Source of the DNA: Flavobacterium humidisoli
GTDB lineage: Bacteria; Bacteroidota; Bacteroidia; Flavobacteriales; Flavobacteriaceae
NCBI RefSeq assembly: GCF_023272795.1
Contig: NZ_CP096829.1
Coordinates: forward strand, 4,836,001 to 4,900,000
DNA: 64,000 nucleotides
Direction: 5' to 3'
Part shown: positions 28,637-37,769 of the stretch, one piece after another
Layout: every line of letters starts with the position of its first letter
Position numbering within the stretch: the first letter of the stretch is position 1
Position numbers and translations under genes: made by a program
The notes under the pieces: generated by a model
Databases searched by the model: none
Told to the model about the DNA's origin: nothing
What the model saw: the letters and a program-made list of their open reading frames with translations, nothing else

Positions 28637-28740
28637 GTAAATATAGACAATTAATGTTAGCAAAACTGTCGAATTTCAGAAAATACTTGTAAAAAAAACA
28701 CCTTTAATTTCTGTATACATAACCTACTTTAATAGCAAAA

Positions 28741-29397
28741 TTATTCTCCCGTCTGCATATGGGGAGCATCTACAGGTTTAGACTGAGAAGAACCTATCTG
28801 TCTCAGATAAATGGAAAAAATAACTATAGCAGATACCGACAGAAATTCGCTCTGCCAGTTCTGAAAAGACTCAAACCAAAATCTGGAATCTCCAATGTAT
28901 TCCGAAGCAGTTTCAAGCTGCAAACCTTTTAATGCCAGCTTTTCATTTTCATCTTTCAAACTCCCATAAAAATGTGCGCCAAAAGAAATAAAAAACAATA
29001 AAAATAAGGCAATACTGAGAGAATGCTTGTAGACAGATAATATCCATCCACCTTTTTTAACCGGCCACGGAACATTTTTTCTTTTGGATGATGGCTCTCT
29101 GTCAACTTCTTCTTCTTTATCGAAATCTTTAGACTCTGAAGAACCTTTCTGCTGTAGAAAAATAGTCAATACCACTAATAAACCCATTTGAAGAAATTCG
29201 CTTTCCCAATTTTCAAATGTAGATTCTATAAAATGTCCTGTAGAAAAATAAGACCCCAAACTGATTGTTGAGGCTCCGTCTTCTAAAAGATCTTTATTGT
29301 GTTCTACAAATCCAAATAAAACCTGTCCTACAAAAGAGATTACAAATAATAGAAAAAAAGAAATCGAAAGCCCATTATTGCGCAAAAATTTTTTCAT
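28741..29397 (-). CDS. DUF6766-like membrane protein with internal duplication
   Basis: An inner-membrane protein of unknown function, 218 residues with four predicted membrane helices. It is made of two homologous halves: FLRNNGLSISFFLLFVISFV ... FENWESEFLQMGLLVVLTIF ... GSSESK, and VYKHSLSIALFLLFFISFGA ... FQNWQSEFLSVSAIVIFSIY ... GSSQSK, separated by a charged loop (about 100-120). The conserved NWxSEFL before helices 2 and 4 suggests a repeated functional unit. I place it with DUF6766 from memory of that family's pattern. It lies just upstream of rsbR and after the 61-residue gene, in the same direction, so a stress-related role is plausible. Confidence 0.75.
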   Translation of the reverse strand: MKKFLRNNGLSISFFLLFVISFVGQVLFGFVEHNKDLLEDGASTISLGSYFSTGHFIESTFENWESEFLQMGLLVVLTIFLQQKGSSESKDFDKEEEVDREPSSKRKNVPWPVKKGGWILSVYKHSLSIALFLLFFISFGAHFYGSLKDENEKLALKGLQLETASEYIGDSRFWFESFQNWQSEFLSVSAIVIFSIYLRQIGSSQSKPVDAPHMQTGE

Positions 29398-29422
29398 GAT
29401 TTCAGTTGTAAAAGATTGCAGA

Positions 29423-29608
29423 CTATTGTTTTTCTAATTCATCTTCCGCAGGCAGTAATTGAGATTCCATAAATTTTCCTTTTACAATAGTTCCTTCCTC
29501 ATCTTCCCATTCTGTTATAACGTTCTCTATCAAATCGGGTTCAAAACCAACAACCTTCATGACCTGTGTACCAAATTCCTGCTGTACCTGTTGTCCTTCT
29601 TTATACAT
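29423..29608 (-). CDS. Small YodC/DUF2158-like protein
   Basis: A 61-residue acidic protein reading MYKEGQQVQQEFGTQVMKVV then an ITEWEDEEGTIVKGKF core. The pattern (KxGxxV, a G...MxV turn, then a W followed by a charged segment and F..xxL) resembles small SH3-like YodC/DUF2158 proteins, whose function is not established. It is 25 bases upstream of the DUF6766-like gene and in the same direction. The ATG follows an A/T leader without a clear ribosome site. Confidence 0.65.
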   Translation of the reverse strand: MYKEGQQVQQEFGTQVMKVVGFEPDLIENVITEWEDEEGTIVKGKFMESQLLPAEDELEKQ

Positions 29609-29991
29609 AATATTTTATTTTTTTACTAATTAAAAATTTGCTTATTTCTCCTTTGGGAATAAACCATTATGCTGTTTAATTTTAAACTAAAGGTATAGAA
29701 GCTCTAGCGGACTACTTTATATCATTGTTATACTTTATTTATATTATTCCCCTTAAAAAACAAAATAAACCACCGTAGACCAATTAGAATTCTTTTCCAG
29801 AGCATAAATCAGCCAGATATAATTTTTCTTTTGTCTGATTTAACAAAAAAAGATGAGCAGTAATGCTCATCTTTAAATATTCCTAAGATTTGTTCAAATT
29901 CAAAAGTTTAGAATTCTAAAATCTCATATCATTAACTTTGAAACACTACACAATTACATACTGTTTCCTATTTTTTAGATTTAAAATTTGA
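29609..29991. other. Intergenic region between small stress gene and GH8 gene
   Basis: No gene is seen. It holds the promoter side of the 61-residue gene and, at 29849-29874, the terminator of the xylan-utilisation transcript coming from higher coordinates. Confidence 0.6.
29849..29874 (-). terminator. Terminator of the SusC-SusD-GH43-GH8 operon
   Basis: aaagatgagc and gctcatcttt form a 10-bp stem with a 6-base loop; on the minus strand it is followed by a run of T. It lies about 118 bases after the GH8 stop. Confidence 0.8.
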
Positions 29992-31293
29992 TTAACCTTT
30001 TGGAGCTATAATTTGGTAGTTTCCACTCAGATGCATTAAACTAAAGAGATACATTAATCCATCATAATATGGATCAAAATAACCGTCTTCATAAGGCTCT
30101 AGCTTGGCATTCCAAACAGCATGAACAAAATCGATACTTGCTTTGTCTTTATTTACTAATGATGCTGTAGCTGCCGTTGCTACTAATCCGATCGAATGTC
30201 TTAGTTTTTTTACCGGACCTGCTTGAAGAATAAACTCTGGAGTAGAACCATCCAGATTGAACTGGTCTTCATAAGTATCTAATCCTTTAGACCTTAAGAA
30301 ATTTTGAAATCGCTTCGCATAATCTTCCTGCCATTCTTTATCTTTTCCGTACCAAGTATAATCCATGGCAATGTTCATAGGAACTCGCCAAGAATCATAA
30401 CGGAATCCCGGAGGCATCCAAGGTGTCGGATGCGGTTCTCCATTAAATTCTGTATAATCTGAATTTAGCCCCGTCACAGGATGGCAGGCTTTATGCAAAA
30501 AGTTACGCGAAACATCGGCACATTCTTTATAAAACTGCTCGTGTCCGTCTTTGGCATACAATGCCCATATTTCATAAAAGGCAGGAACATGGTAAGAAGG
30601 ATCTGTCCAGTTGTAGCCTCCTCCTTCTGGAACAAAAGTAATTTGCTTATGTTCTGTATTAATAATATTATGCACATTACCAGTAACATCTTTCTTCCAC
30701 ATAGCATCTAGTATTTTCCTTGCTTCTTTGTAATAGTTTATTTCTGTATCATTACCCCATTTATTAGAAGCGAAAAGCAGACTTGTTATATAGTACAATT
30801 CTCCATCTGAAGCAGAACCTGGAGAATTTTGTTTTTTAGTCTCTGGGTTTACGCTCCATGCAAAGTATCCTTCTCTTGGCCCATCTTGATGCTGCATGTA
30901 TTTTACGGACCATCTCCATAGACGATCAAAAACATCTTTTTTATTAAGCTGAACGGCCACCATCATACCGTATGACATTCCTTCTGTACGGGCATCTTTA
31001 TTTTTGATATCAGAAACGTATCCTAGAGTATCCCCTTCTTCAAAATAAACTTTATTTGGTCCTTCAAAAACATCATAATAGGCTTTGGCCAATTTCTTGT
31101 CGATATCAATTTGGCTGTAGCCTGCTTCTTTAAAAAGATTACGGTATTGAGGCCTTTTTAATTCTGATTTATCCGCTTTCTTTTTATTTTGACTAATAAC
31201 TAAAAATGGAATCATCACTGCAAAAATCAATCGTAGAAGTCGGGTTCTAATCAGGTAATTAGTTGTAAAATCTTTAGCTATAACCATGTTCAT
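29992..31293 (-). CDS. GH8 reducing-end xylose-releasing exo-oligoxylanase (Rex-like)
   Basis: A glycoside hydrolase family 8 enzyme, predicted to remove xylose from the reducing end of xylo-oligosaccharides. Family signatures are clear: the acid Glu in ARTEGMSYGMMVAV, the Asp in SPGSASDGELYY, the probable base Asp in VPMNIAMDYTWYG, and a C-terminal EDGYFDPYYDGLMYLFSLMH. The neighbouring exo-acting GH43 and GH3 genes and the total length (433) favour Rex over endo-xylanase, but the specificity is inferred. The N-terminus has a hydrophobic stretch (LLRLIFAVMIPFLVISQ) after about 18 polar residues, so a start further in is possible; export is likely. It ends the SusC-D operon, 80 bases after the GH43 gene. 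Confidence 0.87.
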   Translation of the reverse strand: MNMVIAKDFTTNYLIRTRLLRLIFAVMIPFLVISQNKKKADKSELKRPQYRNLFKEAGYSQIDIDKKLAKAYYDVFEGPNKVYFEEGDTLGYVSDIKNKDARTEGMSYGMMVAVQLNKKDVFDRLWRWSVKYMQHQDGPREGYFAWSVNPETKKQNSPGSASDGELYYITSLLFASNKWGNDTEINYYKEARKILDAMWKKDVTGNVHNIINTEHKQITFVPEGGGYNWTDPSYHVPAFYEIWALYAKDGHEQFYKECADVSRNFLHKACHPVTGLNSDYTEFNGEPHPTPWMPPGFRYDSWRVPMNIAMDYTWYGKDKEWQEDYAKRFQNFLRSKGLDTYEDQFNLDGSTPEFILQAGPVKKLRHSIGLVATAATASLVNKDKASIDFVHAVWNAKLEPYEDGYFDPYYDGLMYLFSLMHLSGNYQIIAPKG

Positions 31294-31373
31294 ATTTTTA
31301 TTATTTTACTAGTTAATTCAAAAAAGGTGCACTCTGAAATCTTTCGCTTCATTAGAAAAATTAAATAAGCTTT

Positions 31374-32336
31374 TTATTTGATTCTATTTACTCCTTCTGC
31401 AGTTTGTATTATTTTTTGAATGGTTCCATCTTTATTATAATGCATATAATCTACACAGATGGAACGTCTGTAGCTGCCGCCTGTTGACAGACTTCCGTTA
31501 TGATAAAAGAAGTATGATTTTCCTTTATAATCTATAATACCAGGATGTGTGGTAAAACTATTGTGCACATTTTCCTGAATAATTCCTTGATACGTCCAAG
31601 GTCCCGCAATATTTTTAGCTGTGCAGTATTCTATCATTTCAGGTTTTGTACCTTCACTGGCATATACCAAATAATAAAGCCCTTTTCTTTTATAAACCCA
31701 AGATCCTTCAATATAGTTTTTAGGCTTGAAGGTGGTAATAGCTCCATCTAGCTCTATCATATTCTTTTTAAGTTTAACCCATTTACAGCTTCCGTTGCCC
31801 CAGAACATATATGCCTGCCCATCGCCATCCACAAACACAGTCGGATCAATATCATCCCAGCCATACTTCATATCGGTTGTCATTTCGTTTATTATAAGTG
31901 CTTTTCCAATCGCATCTTTAAAAGGGCCTGTAGGACTATCTGATACCGCAACGCCTATTGCTGCACCGCCTTGGCTTACCTCATCTTTTTTATGAAATGT
32001 CGAAACAAACCAATAAAACTTTCCGTCTCTCTCGATGCATTGAGCGGCATACGCATCGCCCGTTGCCCATGAAAATGTGTTAGGCGAAAGCACCGCTCCA
32101 TGATCTTTCCAGTCTTTCATATTTGTTGTCGAAAACACATGCCAGTCAGCCATTTTATAATTAGTATCTTCCGTAGTGGCTACATCGTGTCCTGTATATA
32201 AATACAAGATTCCCTTGTGTACAAGAGGAGCAGGATCTGCTGTAAAGATGTCTTTAATAATAGGGTTTTGTGCTTCTATGTTTATTGTAAAAAAACAAGA
32301 AATGATCACCAATAAAATTTTACTTATATTTTTCAT
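31374..32336 (-). CDS. GH43 glycosidase (arabinofuranosidase/xylosidase type)
   Basis: A secreted five-bladed propeller hydrolase of family GH43, 320 residues, single domain. A signal peptide (ISKILLVIISCFFTINIEAQ) is present. The triad is visible: Asp in IFTADPAPLVHKG, Asp in DDIDPTVFVDGDGQAY, and Glu in YIEGSWVYKRKGLYYLVY. Activity on arabinose or xylose linkages of arabinoxylan is expected from the family and the context; exact specificity is not decidable by eye. It lies between susD and the GH8 gene in one transcript. Confidence 0.9.
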   Translation of the reverse strand: MKNISKILLVIISCFFTINIEAQNPIIKDIFTADPAPLVHKGILYLYTGHDVATTEDTNYKMADWHVFSTTNMKDWKDHGAVLSPNTFSWATGDAYAAQCIERDGKFYWFVSTFHKKDEVSQGGAAIGVAVSDSPTGPFKDAIGKALIINEMTTDMKYGWDDIDPTVFVDGDGQAYMFWGNGSCKWVKLKKNMIELDGAITTFKPKNYIEGSWVYKRKGLYYLVYASEGTKPEMIEYCTAKNIAGPWTYQGIIQENVHNSFTTHPGIIDYKGKSYFFYHNGSLSTGGSYRRSICVDYMHYNKDGTIQKIIQTAEGVNRIK

Positions 32337-32399
32337 TTTTTGATTGAATTAATTCAAAATTCCATTTGATTTTTTCTTCGATAGTATTTCTCTAAACAA

Positions 32400-32426
32400 T
32401 AAACAGCGCAGTAAATGCGCTGTTTA
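32400..32426 (-). terminator. Hairpin after susD (attenuator or partial terminator)
   Basis: taaacagcgca and tgcgctgttta form a perfect 11-bp stem with a 5-base loop, about 42 bases after the susD stop. The T tract on the minus side is short, so it may lower transcription into the enzyme genes or stabilise the susCD message rather than fully stop it. Confidence 0.6.
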
Positions 32427-32467
32427 TAAAAAACTAACTTAACTTAAACTAACCAAAATTTAAAGCC

Positions 32468-33961
32468 TTAATAACCAGGATTATTATCACTAGGCTTTAT
32501 TTTAGGATTAGACGAGGTTTCTCTGTTTGGTATTGGCCATAACTCGCTTTTACCAGCAGTAAAACCTGTTCCTTGTAATACAGTATTTGCTATACCCCAT
32601 CTTATAATATCATCAAAACGAGATTGTTCTCCGGCAAATTCTACTTGACGTTCGTGAACAATTGCTGCAAAAACAGCCTCTTTTGTTGGAGCAATGTTAG
32701 TTGTCAGGTTGGCTCTGTCGCGTACCTCTTTGATATATTCTATTGCTGCTGTCTGCGAACCGCCATCTCTTTGGTTTTCGCATTCTGCTTTCATGAGCAG
32801 CACATCCGCATAACGCATTACTTTAAAGTTAATGCTTGATCTTGTTGCTTCATCTTCTCTATTGTAATAGTTTTGATATTTTTTCCACCCTGCTCTTCTA
32901 ATACCTGCAGAGGTAGTAAAATTACTTGCTACCATTACCTTGGTTCCTTTTAAATAAGATGATCCTGGCACATAAAAAGTATCTCCAAAGCGGTTATCAC
33001 CTGCTTCATAAGAATCTAAAAGATCGTCTGACGGATAAACATTATACCAGCTAAGATTTCCATATTCCTGACCTCTTAGTGTCGACTCCTCAAAGCCTGT
33101 TCCTCCACTATCACCAACAGCCCCCCATTGATCACCGGTTCCATTTTTTTCATCAAACTCAATTTCAAAAATCGATTCTTTGCCATGCTCCGTTTCTTCC
33201 ATAAAGTTGTTGTAAAAATTCCCTTTATCTTCAAGACTGTAACCCGTCACATTATTAAGCGCTACTAAAGCTTCAGTATATTTCTTTTGATATAACAATA
33301 CTTTACCCAATTGCGCATAAGCGGCTTCTTTATTAGCTCTTCCTGCAGATTCTGATCCTTTTGGCAAAAGATTTTGAGATGCAAATACCAGATCCTCTTC
33401 AATCAAAGCATATACCTCTGCTTTAGGGCTTCTTGCATTTCCGACAATAGTACCTGTTTTATAAATCGGCAAATCACCAAAACGTCTTACTAGTAGAAAG
33501 TAATAGTAAGCTCTTAAAAAATGAGCTTCTCCTAAATATTTGTTCTTTTTTTCCTGAGATAAAATAGAAGCTGGAAGAGCGTTAATTTTCTGTTCATTAT
33601 CTAACACAAAATTCGCTCTGGAGATTCCCATATAACAAGATTCCCAGTAATATTGAATAATATCATTTCCTCCGTTAAAAGAAAAATCCTGAAAAGGTTT
33701 CTTATTACCTTCTAATTGCGGATTCCCTAAAGCGTCATGCCCCATAAGATCCATCGCAAAGAAGAGATTTCTTCCATAAAGTCCTCTGGTCTGAAGATTT
33801 GCATAAGAAGCATTTACAGCAGACTGCACCTGTGCTTCAGTTTTAAAGAAAGTTTCAGGCGATAAAGCATTGGGATTATTCAATTCTAATTCGTTCGTGT
33901 CACATGAAGTTATGCTTAAAACTCCAGACAGTACTATAAGTATATATTTAATTTTTTTCAT
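32468..33961 (-). CDS. susD: SusD/RagB glycan-binding lipoprotein
   Basis: Surface glycan-binding partner of the SusC porin. A lipoprotein signal with the lipobox Cys at residue 20 (LSITSC) starts the protein. The N-terminal SusD-like motifs NPNALSPETFFKTEAQVQSA and YLGEAHFLRAYYYFLLVRRF (TPR region) and the C-terminal IVHERQVEFAGEQSRFDDII and LWPIPNRE are standard for the family. Length 497 is typical. It begins 12 bases after susC, as usual. The xylan-type enzymes around it suggest arabinoxylan oligosaccharides as ligand. Confidence 0.94.
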   Translation of the reverse strand: MKKIKYILIVLSGVLSITSCDTNELELNNPNALSPETFFKTEAQVQSAVNASYANLQTRGLYGRNLFFAMDLMGHDALGNPQLEGNKKPFQDFSFNGGNDIIQYYWESCYMGISRANFVLDNEQKINALPASILSQEKKNKYLGEAHFLRAYYYFLLVRRFGDLPIYKTGTIVGNARSPKAEVYALIEEDLVFASQNLLPKGSESAGRANKEAAYAQLGKVLLYQKKYTEALVALNNVTGYSLEDKGNFYNNFMEETEHGKESIFEIEFDEKNGTGDQWGAVGDSGGTGFEESTLRGQEYGNLSWYNVYPSDDLLDSYEAGDNRFGDTFYVPGSSYLKGTKVMVASNFTTSAGIRRAGWKKYQNYYNREDEATRSSINFKVMRYADVLLMKAECENQRDGGSQTAAIEYIKEVRDRANLTTNIAPTKEAVFAAIVHERQVEFAGEQSRFDDIIRWGIANTVLQGTGFTAGKSELWPIPNRETSSNPKIKPSDNNPGY

Positions 33962-33973
33962 CGTCTTTAAATA

Positions 33974-36900
33974 TTAAAATGTAACATCAATTCCAAAAAT
34001 TACCGATTTTGGCTGTGGATACCTTCCTAAATCAAGACCTGCTGAGTTCGCATTAGCATCTGCACGAGCAATTTCTGGATCTAAACCTGAGTAATTTGTT
34101 ATGGTAATAAGGTTCTGTCCGCTTACGTAGAATCTTGCTTTTGAGAAATAGCTTTTAAAAGCATCTCCAGATAAGGTATATCCTAAAGCGATGTTTTTTA
34201 ATCTCGTAAAAGAGCCATCTTCTATATAACGCTGGTTTGCTGAAGACCAGTTAATATCTGCCCCTTGAGCTCTTGGCAATGTTGCAGAAGGATTTGTAAC
34301 AACTCCATTTACAACATTTGCTCTATCTAAAACATCTGTGCTGGCATTAAACAAACGGTTCATTCCTTTTAGATCAAAAGTATTGGCATTGTAGATGTCG
34401 TTACCCGCCACACCAGTTATAAAGCAATTGAAATCAAAGTTTTTATAAGCCGCACTAAGGTTTAAACCATAGGTAAAATCAGGATATGGATTTCCGATGT
34501 TTGTTTTGTCATCTGAATTAATCACTTTATTTCCATCACGATCAACAATTTTGATATCACCTGGTTTTACAGATGTCTGGCCTGGTCCAAAAACAGCATC
34601 TACTTCTGCTTGATTTTGATAAATTCCGTTGGTCTGATATCCGTAAAAGTAAAATAACGGCTGACCTACTTCTAATCTTGAAAAATTCTCTAAACCTGCT
34701 CTTGGTGAAGGTCCGCCTAAAACGCTTGTTACCCCTGGAGCTAAACTCACCACCTCATTTTTACTGGTACCTAAATTTGCCACAGCAGACCATGTAAAGT
34801 CTCCTTTTCTGTCGTTGTATCCAATCGAAACTTCAAAACCGCTTACTTTTACGTCAGCAATATTTTGAATCTGCGTTCCACCGCCTGCAGATCCAACAGA
34901 AGCTGCAAGAGGAACTGCAAAAAGAATATCACTACTCTTGTTGTTGAAATATTCAAATGAACCCGTTAGCTTTTCATCAAAAAATCCAAAATCAATACCA
35001 ATATTTCTATCCAATTTTGACTCCCATTTTAAGTCTGGATTAGCTGCCACTCCCAAAGAAACTCCAGGTGCATTCTCTCCTCCAATTGGATAATTGTAAT
35101 TTGCTATTAAAGTAGCGCTGTATTGGTAATTGTCTATTCTGTCATTTCCTGTTGTTCCTGTACTCGCTCTAAGTTTTAATGTGCTGAAAATAGAATTTTG
35201 CATGAAATTTTCCTTCGCTATATTCCAACCTGCAGCAATAGAATAAAAATTACCCCAGCGATTATTTGATCCAAAACGAGAAGATGCGTCTCTACGTCCT
35301 GAAACTGCCAGCATATATTTATCATCGTAGTCATAGTTAATACGAACAATATACCCTAAGTTTTTTTCTTCATAATTTGCAGAACCCAAACTTCCTTCAT
35401 TATATCTCAACTGATCAATTTCATTTGAAATGTAGTAACGGCTGCCAGCTGCAACACTTTGCGATTTTCCATCAATTTTAGTAATAACTCCTAAAACTTC
35501 CAGATTATGTTTGTTGGCAATAGTCGTTTTATAAGTTAAACTATTATCAAAAACGATCGTCTGTCCTTGAGAATTTGTTTCGTTTGTTGAAGAAAACGCC
35601 TGCTTATGGTAAGAACCATCCTGAAAACTTGGAATGAAAGTATGATCTTTACCTGTATAATAATCTAAAGAAACTTGTGATCTGAATTTTAACCCCTTGT
35701 AGATTTCCAGTTCAGCATAAATGTTTCCAATGATCGATAAGTTATTTATTTTCTGATATCCTAAATTAGCTACACGAACAGGGTTTTCTGCGTCATTGCC
35801 ATCAATAGCGCTAGGTCCTTGGTAACCGCCTAAATTATCTTGGTTATATATCGGTAAATAAGGTGCCATTTTTATAGCATGTTCTAATAATGTTCTTCCT
35901 CCTGCAGTACGTTCTGGATTAATGGTACTGAAAGAAACACCAATATTGCTTCCTACTTTTAATTTACCAATATCCTGCGTGTTATTAGCTCTAAAAGAAT
36001 AACGTTCGAAACCTGTATTAACAATGGCTCCTTCCTGTTTCATATATTCTGCAGAATAACGGCTTGTAGAATTTTCTGTACCATTTGAAAAACTCAAATT
36101 ATAATCCTGCATAAGTCCTGTTTGAAAAATCTGGTCTTGCCAGTTGGTATTTATGTTTCCAAACTCAGCTGCTCTAGCGGTTAAATCACTTCCTAAATCT
36201 TTAGCATACTGAAGGTATTGTTGTGTATTTAAAACATTATACCTTTTTGTCACTTCCTGTCCTCCAACGTAAGTGCCAAAGCTTAACTGACCTGGGCCTT
36301 TTTTACCTTTTTTGGTAGTAACCATAATAACACCATTAAAAGCTTTAGAACCGTATAAAGCTGTAGTCGAAGCGTCTTTCAAAACAGAGATGCTCTCAAT
36401 GTCATTAGGGCTTAAACCAGAAAGATTTCCAGTTAATACTCCGTCAATTACATAAAGCGGAGCACTATTTCCCATTGTAGCCAGACCGCGAATACTAACT
36501 GTAGGATTAGAGCCTGGCGCACCATTTACAACGGTAACCCCTGCCGCGCGTCCTTGCAGTGCAGATTCAGCATTTGTAATAGGTACAGCGGCAATATCTT
36601 TTGAGCTTACCGTTGAAACTGCACCAGTAACCTTAGTTCTCTTTTGAGTACCATAGGCTACTACAACTTCATTTAAATTTTGTGTAGATTGAACAAGAGT
36701 TACATTAATCGAGCTTCTTTCTCCCACAGTAATAGTCTGTGATACTAAGCCCACATAAGAAAAAGTTACTTTATCGGTTGGATTAACTCCTTTTAAAGAG
36801 TATTTACCGTCAAAATCTGTTGATGCGCTATTCTGCGTTCCTTCTACATTAATACCGGCACCAGGCAACGGAAATCCTGAGGGGTCGGTAATCACGCCAT

Positions 36901-36982
36901 GAATGGTCTTTGATTGTGCCATTATACTATGACTGCTCACGATCAGCAGTCCGATTAGTGCAATTTTGAGTTTTAAGTTCAT
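33974..36982 (-). CDS. susC: SusC/RagA TonB-dependent glycan importer
   Basis: Outer-membrane beta-barrel that imports oligosaccharides using TonB energy. Order: signal peptide (IALIGLLIVSSHSIMAQ), carboxypeptidase-regulatory-like domain (HGVITDPSGFPLPGAGINVE, residues about 28-110), the SusC TonB-box region NLNEVVVAYGTQKR, the plug (ALQGRAAGVTVVNGAPGSNP, SVLKDASTTALYGSKAFNGV), and a barrel ending in ...VIFGIDVTF with a terminal aromatic residue. 1,002 residues is normal. There is no N-terminal STN domain, so it should not signal to an anti-sigma factor. The gene is preceded by a well-formed promoter with an operator (37135-37170). Confidence 0.95.
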   Translation of the reverse strand: MNLKLKIALIGLLIVSSHSIMAQSKTIHGVITDPSGFPLPGAGINVEGTQNSASTDFDGKYSLKGVNPTDKVTFSYVGLVSQTITVGERSSINVTLVQSTQNLNEVVVAYGTQKRTKVTGAVSTVSSKDIAAVPITNAESALQGRAAGVTVVNGAPGSNPTVSIRGLATMGNSAPLYVIDGVLTGNLSGLSPNDIESISVLKDASTTALYGSKAFNGVIMVTTKKGKKGPGQLSFGTYVGGQEVTKRYNVLNTQQYLQYAKDLGSDLTARAAEFGNINTNWQDQIFQTGLMQDYNLSFSNGTENSTSRYSAEYMKQEGAIVNTGFERYSFRANNTQDIGKLKVGSNIGVSFSTINPERTAGGRTLLEHAIKMAPYLPIYNQDNLGGYQGPSAIDGNDAENPVRVANLGYQKINNLSIIGNIYAELEIYKGLKFRSQVSLDYYTGKDHTFIPSFQDGSYHKQAFSSTNETNSQGQTIVFDNSLTYKTTIANKHNLEVLGVITKIDGKSQSVAAGSRYYISNEIDQLRYNEGSLGSANYEEKNLGYIVRINYDYDDKYMLAVSGRRDASSRFGSNNRWGNFYSIAAGWNIAKENFMQNSIFSTLKLRASTGTTGNDRIDNYQYSATLIANYNYPIGGENAPGVSLGVAANPDLKWESKLDRNIGIDFGFFDEKLTGSFEYFNNKSSDILFAVPLAASVGSAGGGTQIQNIADVKVSGFEVSIGYNDRKGDFTWSAVANLGTSKNEVVSLAPGVTSVLGGPSPRAGLENFSRLEVGQPLFYFYGYQTNGIYQNQAEVDAVFGPGQTSVKPGDIKIVDRDGNKVINSDDKTNIGNPYPDFTYGLNLSAAYKNFDFNCFITGVAGNDIYNANTFDLKGMNRLFNASTDVLDRANVVNGVVTNPSATLPRAQGADINWSSANQRYIEDGSFTRLKNIALGYTLSGDAFKSYFSKARFYVSGQNLITITNYSGLDPEIARADANANSAGLDLGRYPQPKSVIFGIDVTF

Positions 36983-37134
36983 ATTAATAGTTTTTTGTTT
37001 GGTTTAAATAGTTAATGGTTTGTGTAATTTAATTGTAATAAAAGTTCATTGGTGGTATTTTTATTTGGTTATTTATTTTGAGTCTTACTTATTTTGAAAA
37101 AACTGATTCCTGCACATTGTAATTATTTCGGTAA

Positions 37135-37170
37135 CAAATATAAAAAAACAACCAATAAAACAATCGGTTG
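37135..37170 (-). promoter_or_regulatory. susC promoter with overlapping LacI-type operator
   Basis: On the minus strand caaccgattg (37170-37161) is followed by 18 bases and TATATTTG (37142-37135). ATTG-N18-TATATTTG matches the Bacteroidota promoter (TTG about -33, TAnnTTTG about -7). The operator contains the -33 box, so a bound repressor would block the polymerase. Confidence 0.75.
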
Positions 37171-37470
37171 CATTGTATTTTATTTAAAATATAAATAAAA
37201 AAACATCAAAATAAAAACATTAAAAATATTTTTTAGTTTAAAAAAATAAGAATAATTTATTTTGAAAATAAATTTGAAAATAAATTGTAATAATTTAGTA
37301 GCTAACTGACAGATTTTCTACAGAAAATATAATATAAGAAAAATCAAATATTTTGTTTTAAAAACGATAATAAAATAAGTAATATAGTACTAAAATTAGT
37401 TAAAAAGTATTCTTTTACAATTTATCTTATAAAGAAAAAAACTCAAAAAAGACAAGAAAAAGGAAAACAG

Positions 37471-37480
37471 CAATCGGTTG
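37471..37480 (-). promoter_or_regulatory. LacI-type operator copy, upstream of susC
   Basis: caatcggttg, identical to the sites at 37161, 46229 and 46615. A weaker promoter-like box (ATTG-N19-CTTTTTTG on the minus strand) follows. It may be a second promoter or an auxiliary operator about 310 bases from the first, allowing DNA looping. Confidence 0.55.
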
Positions 37481-37678
37481 TTAAAAACACTAAACCTTAT
37501 TTGAAGTTATTTGTTGATGCTGCTCAAAACAAGAAAGCCCGATGCGATTTAGTTCCATAATCTGCATCGAGCCATAAATTTTTGACAAGTTTTTTACGTT
37601 TATCACAAATGACAATAGAAATCCTTTTGGGCATAGGTTTTATCAGTCTAAAGTCTTATTTAGTTACTTCATAAAAAA

Positions 37679-37709
37679 TGCCCCAAATAGCATCTAGCAT
37701 TCTGGGGCA
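37679..37709 (-). terminator. Terminator of the GH43-esterase-GH43-GH97 operon
   Basis: tgcccca / tggggca stem with inner pairing (tagcatctagcat); on the minus strand it is followed by ttttttat. It lies about 60 bases after the GH97 stop. Confidence 0.82.
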
Positions 37710-37769
37710 CTGACTTTTGATCAAAACAAATCTGATTAACTCATTTTAATCATAATAATTAAAATTGTT

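Larger units (their letters stand above)
36983..37769. other. Control region upstream of susC; also carries the GH97 operon terminator
   Basis: A 787-base, very AT-rich region without a gene. It holds a promoter/operator at 37135-37170, another operator copy at 37471-37480, and the terminator at 37679-37709. The long leader between the promoter and the susC ATG (about 150 bases) leaves room for leader regulation, but I see no riboswitch. Confidence 0.7.
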
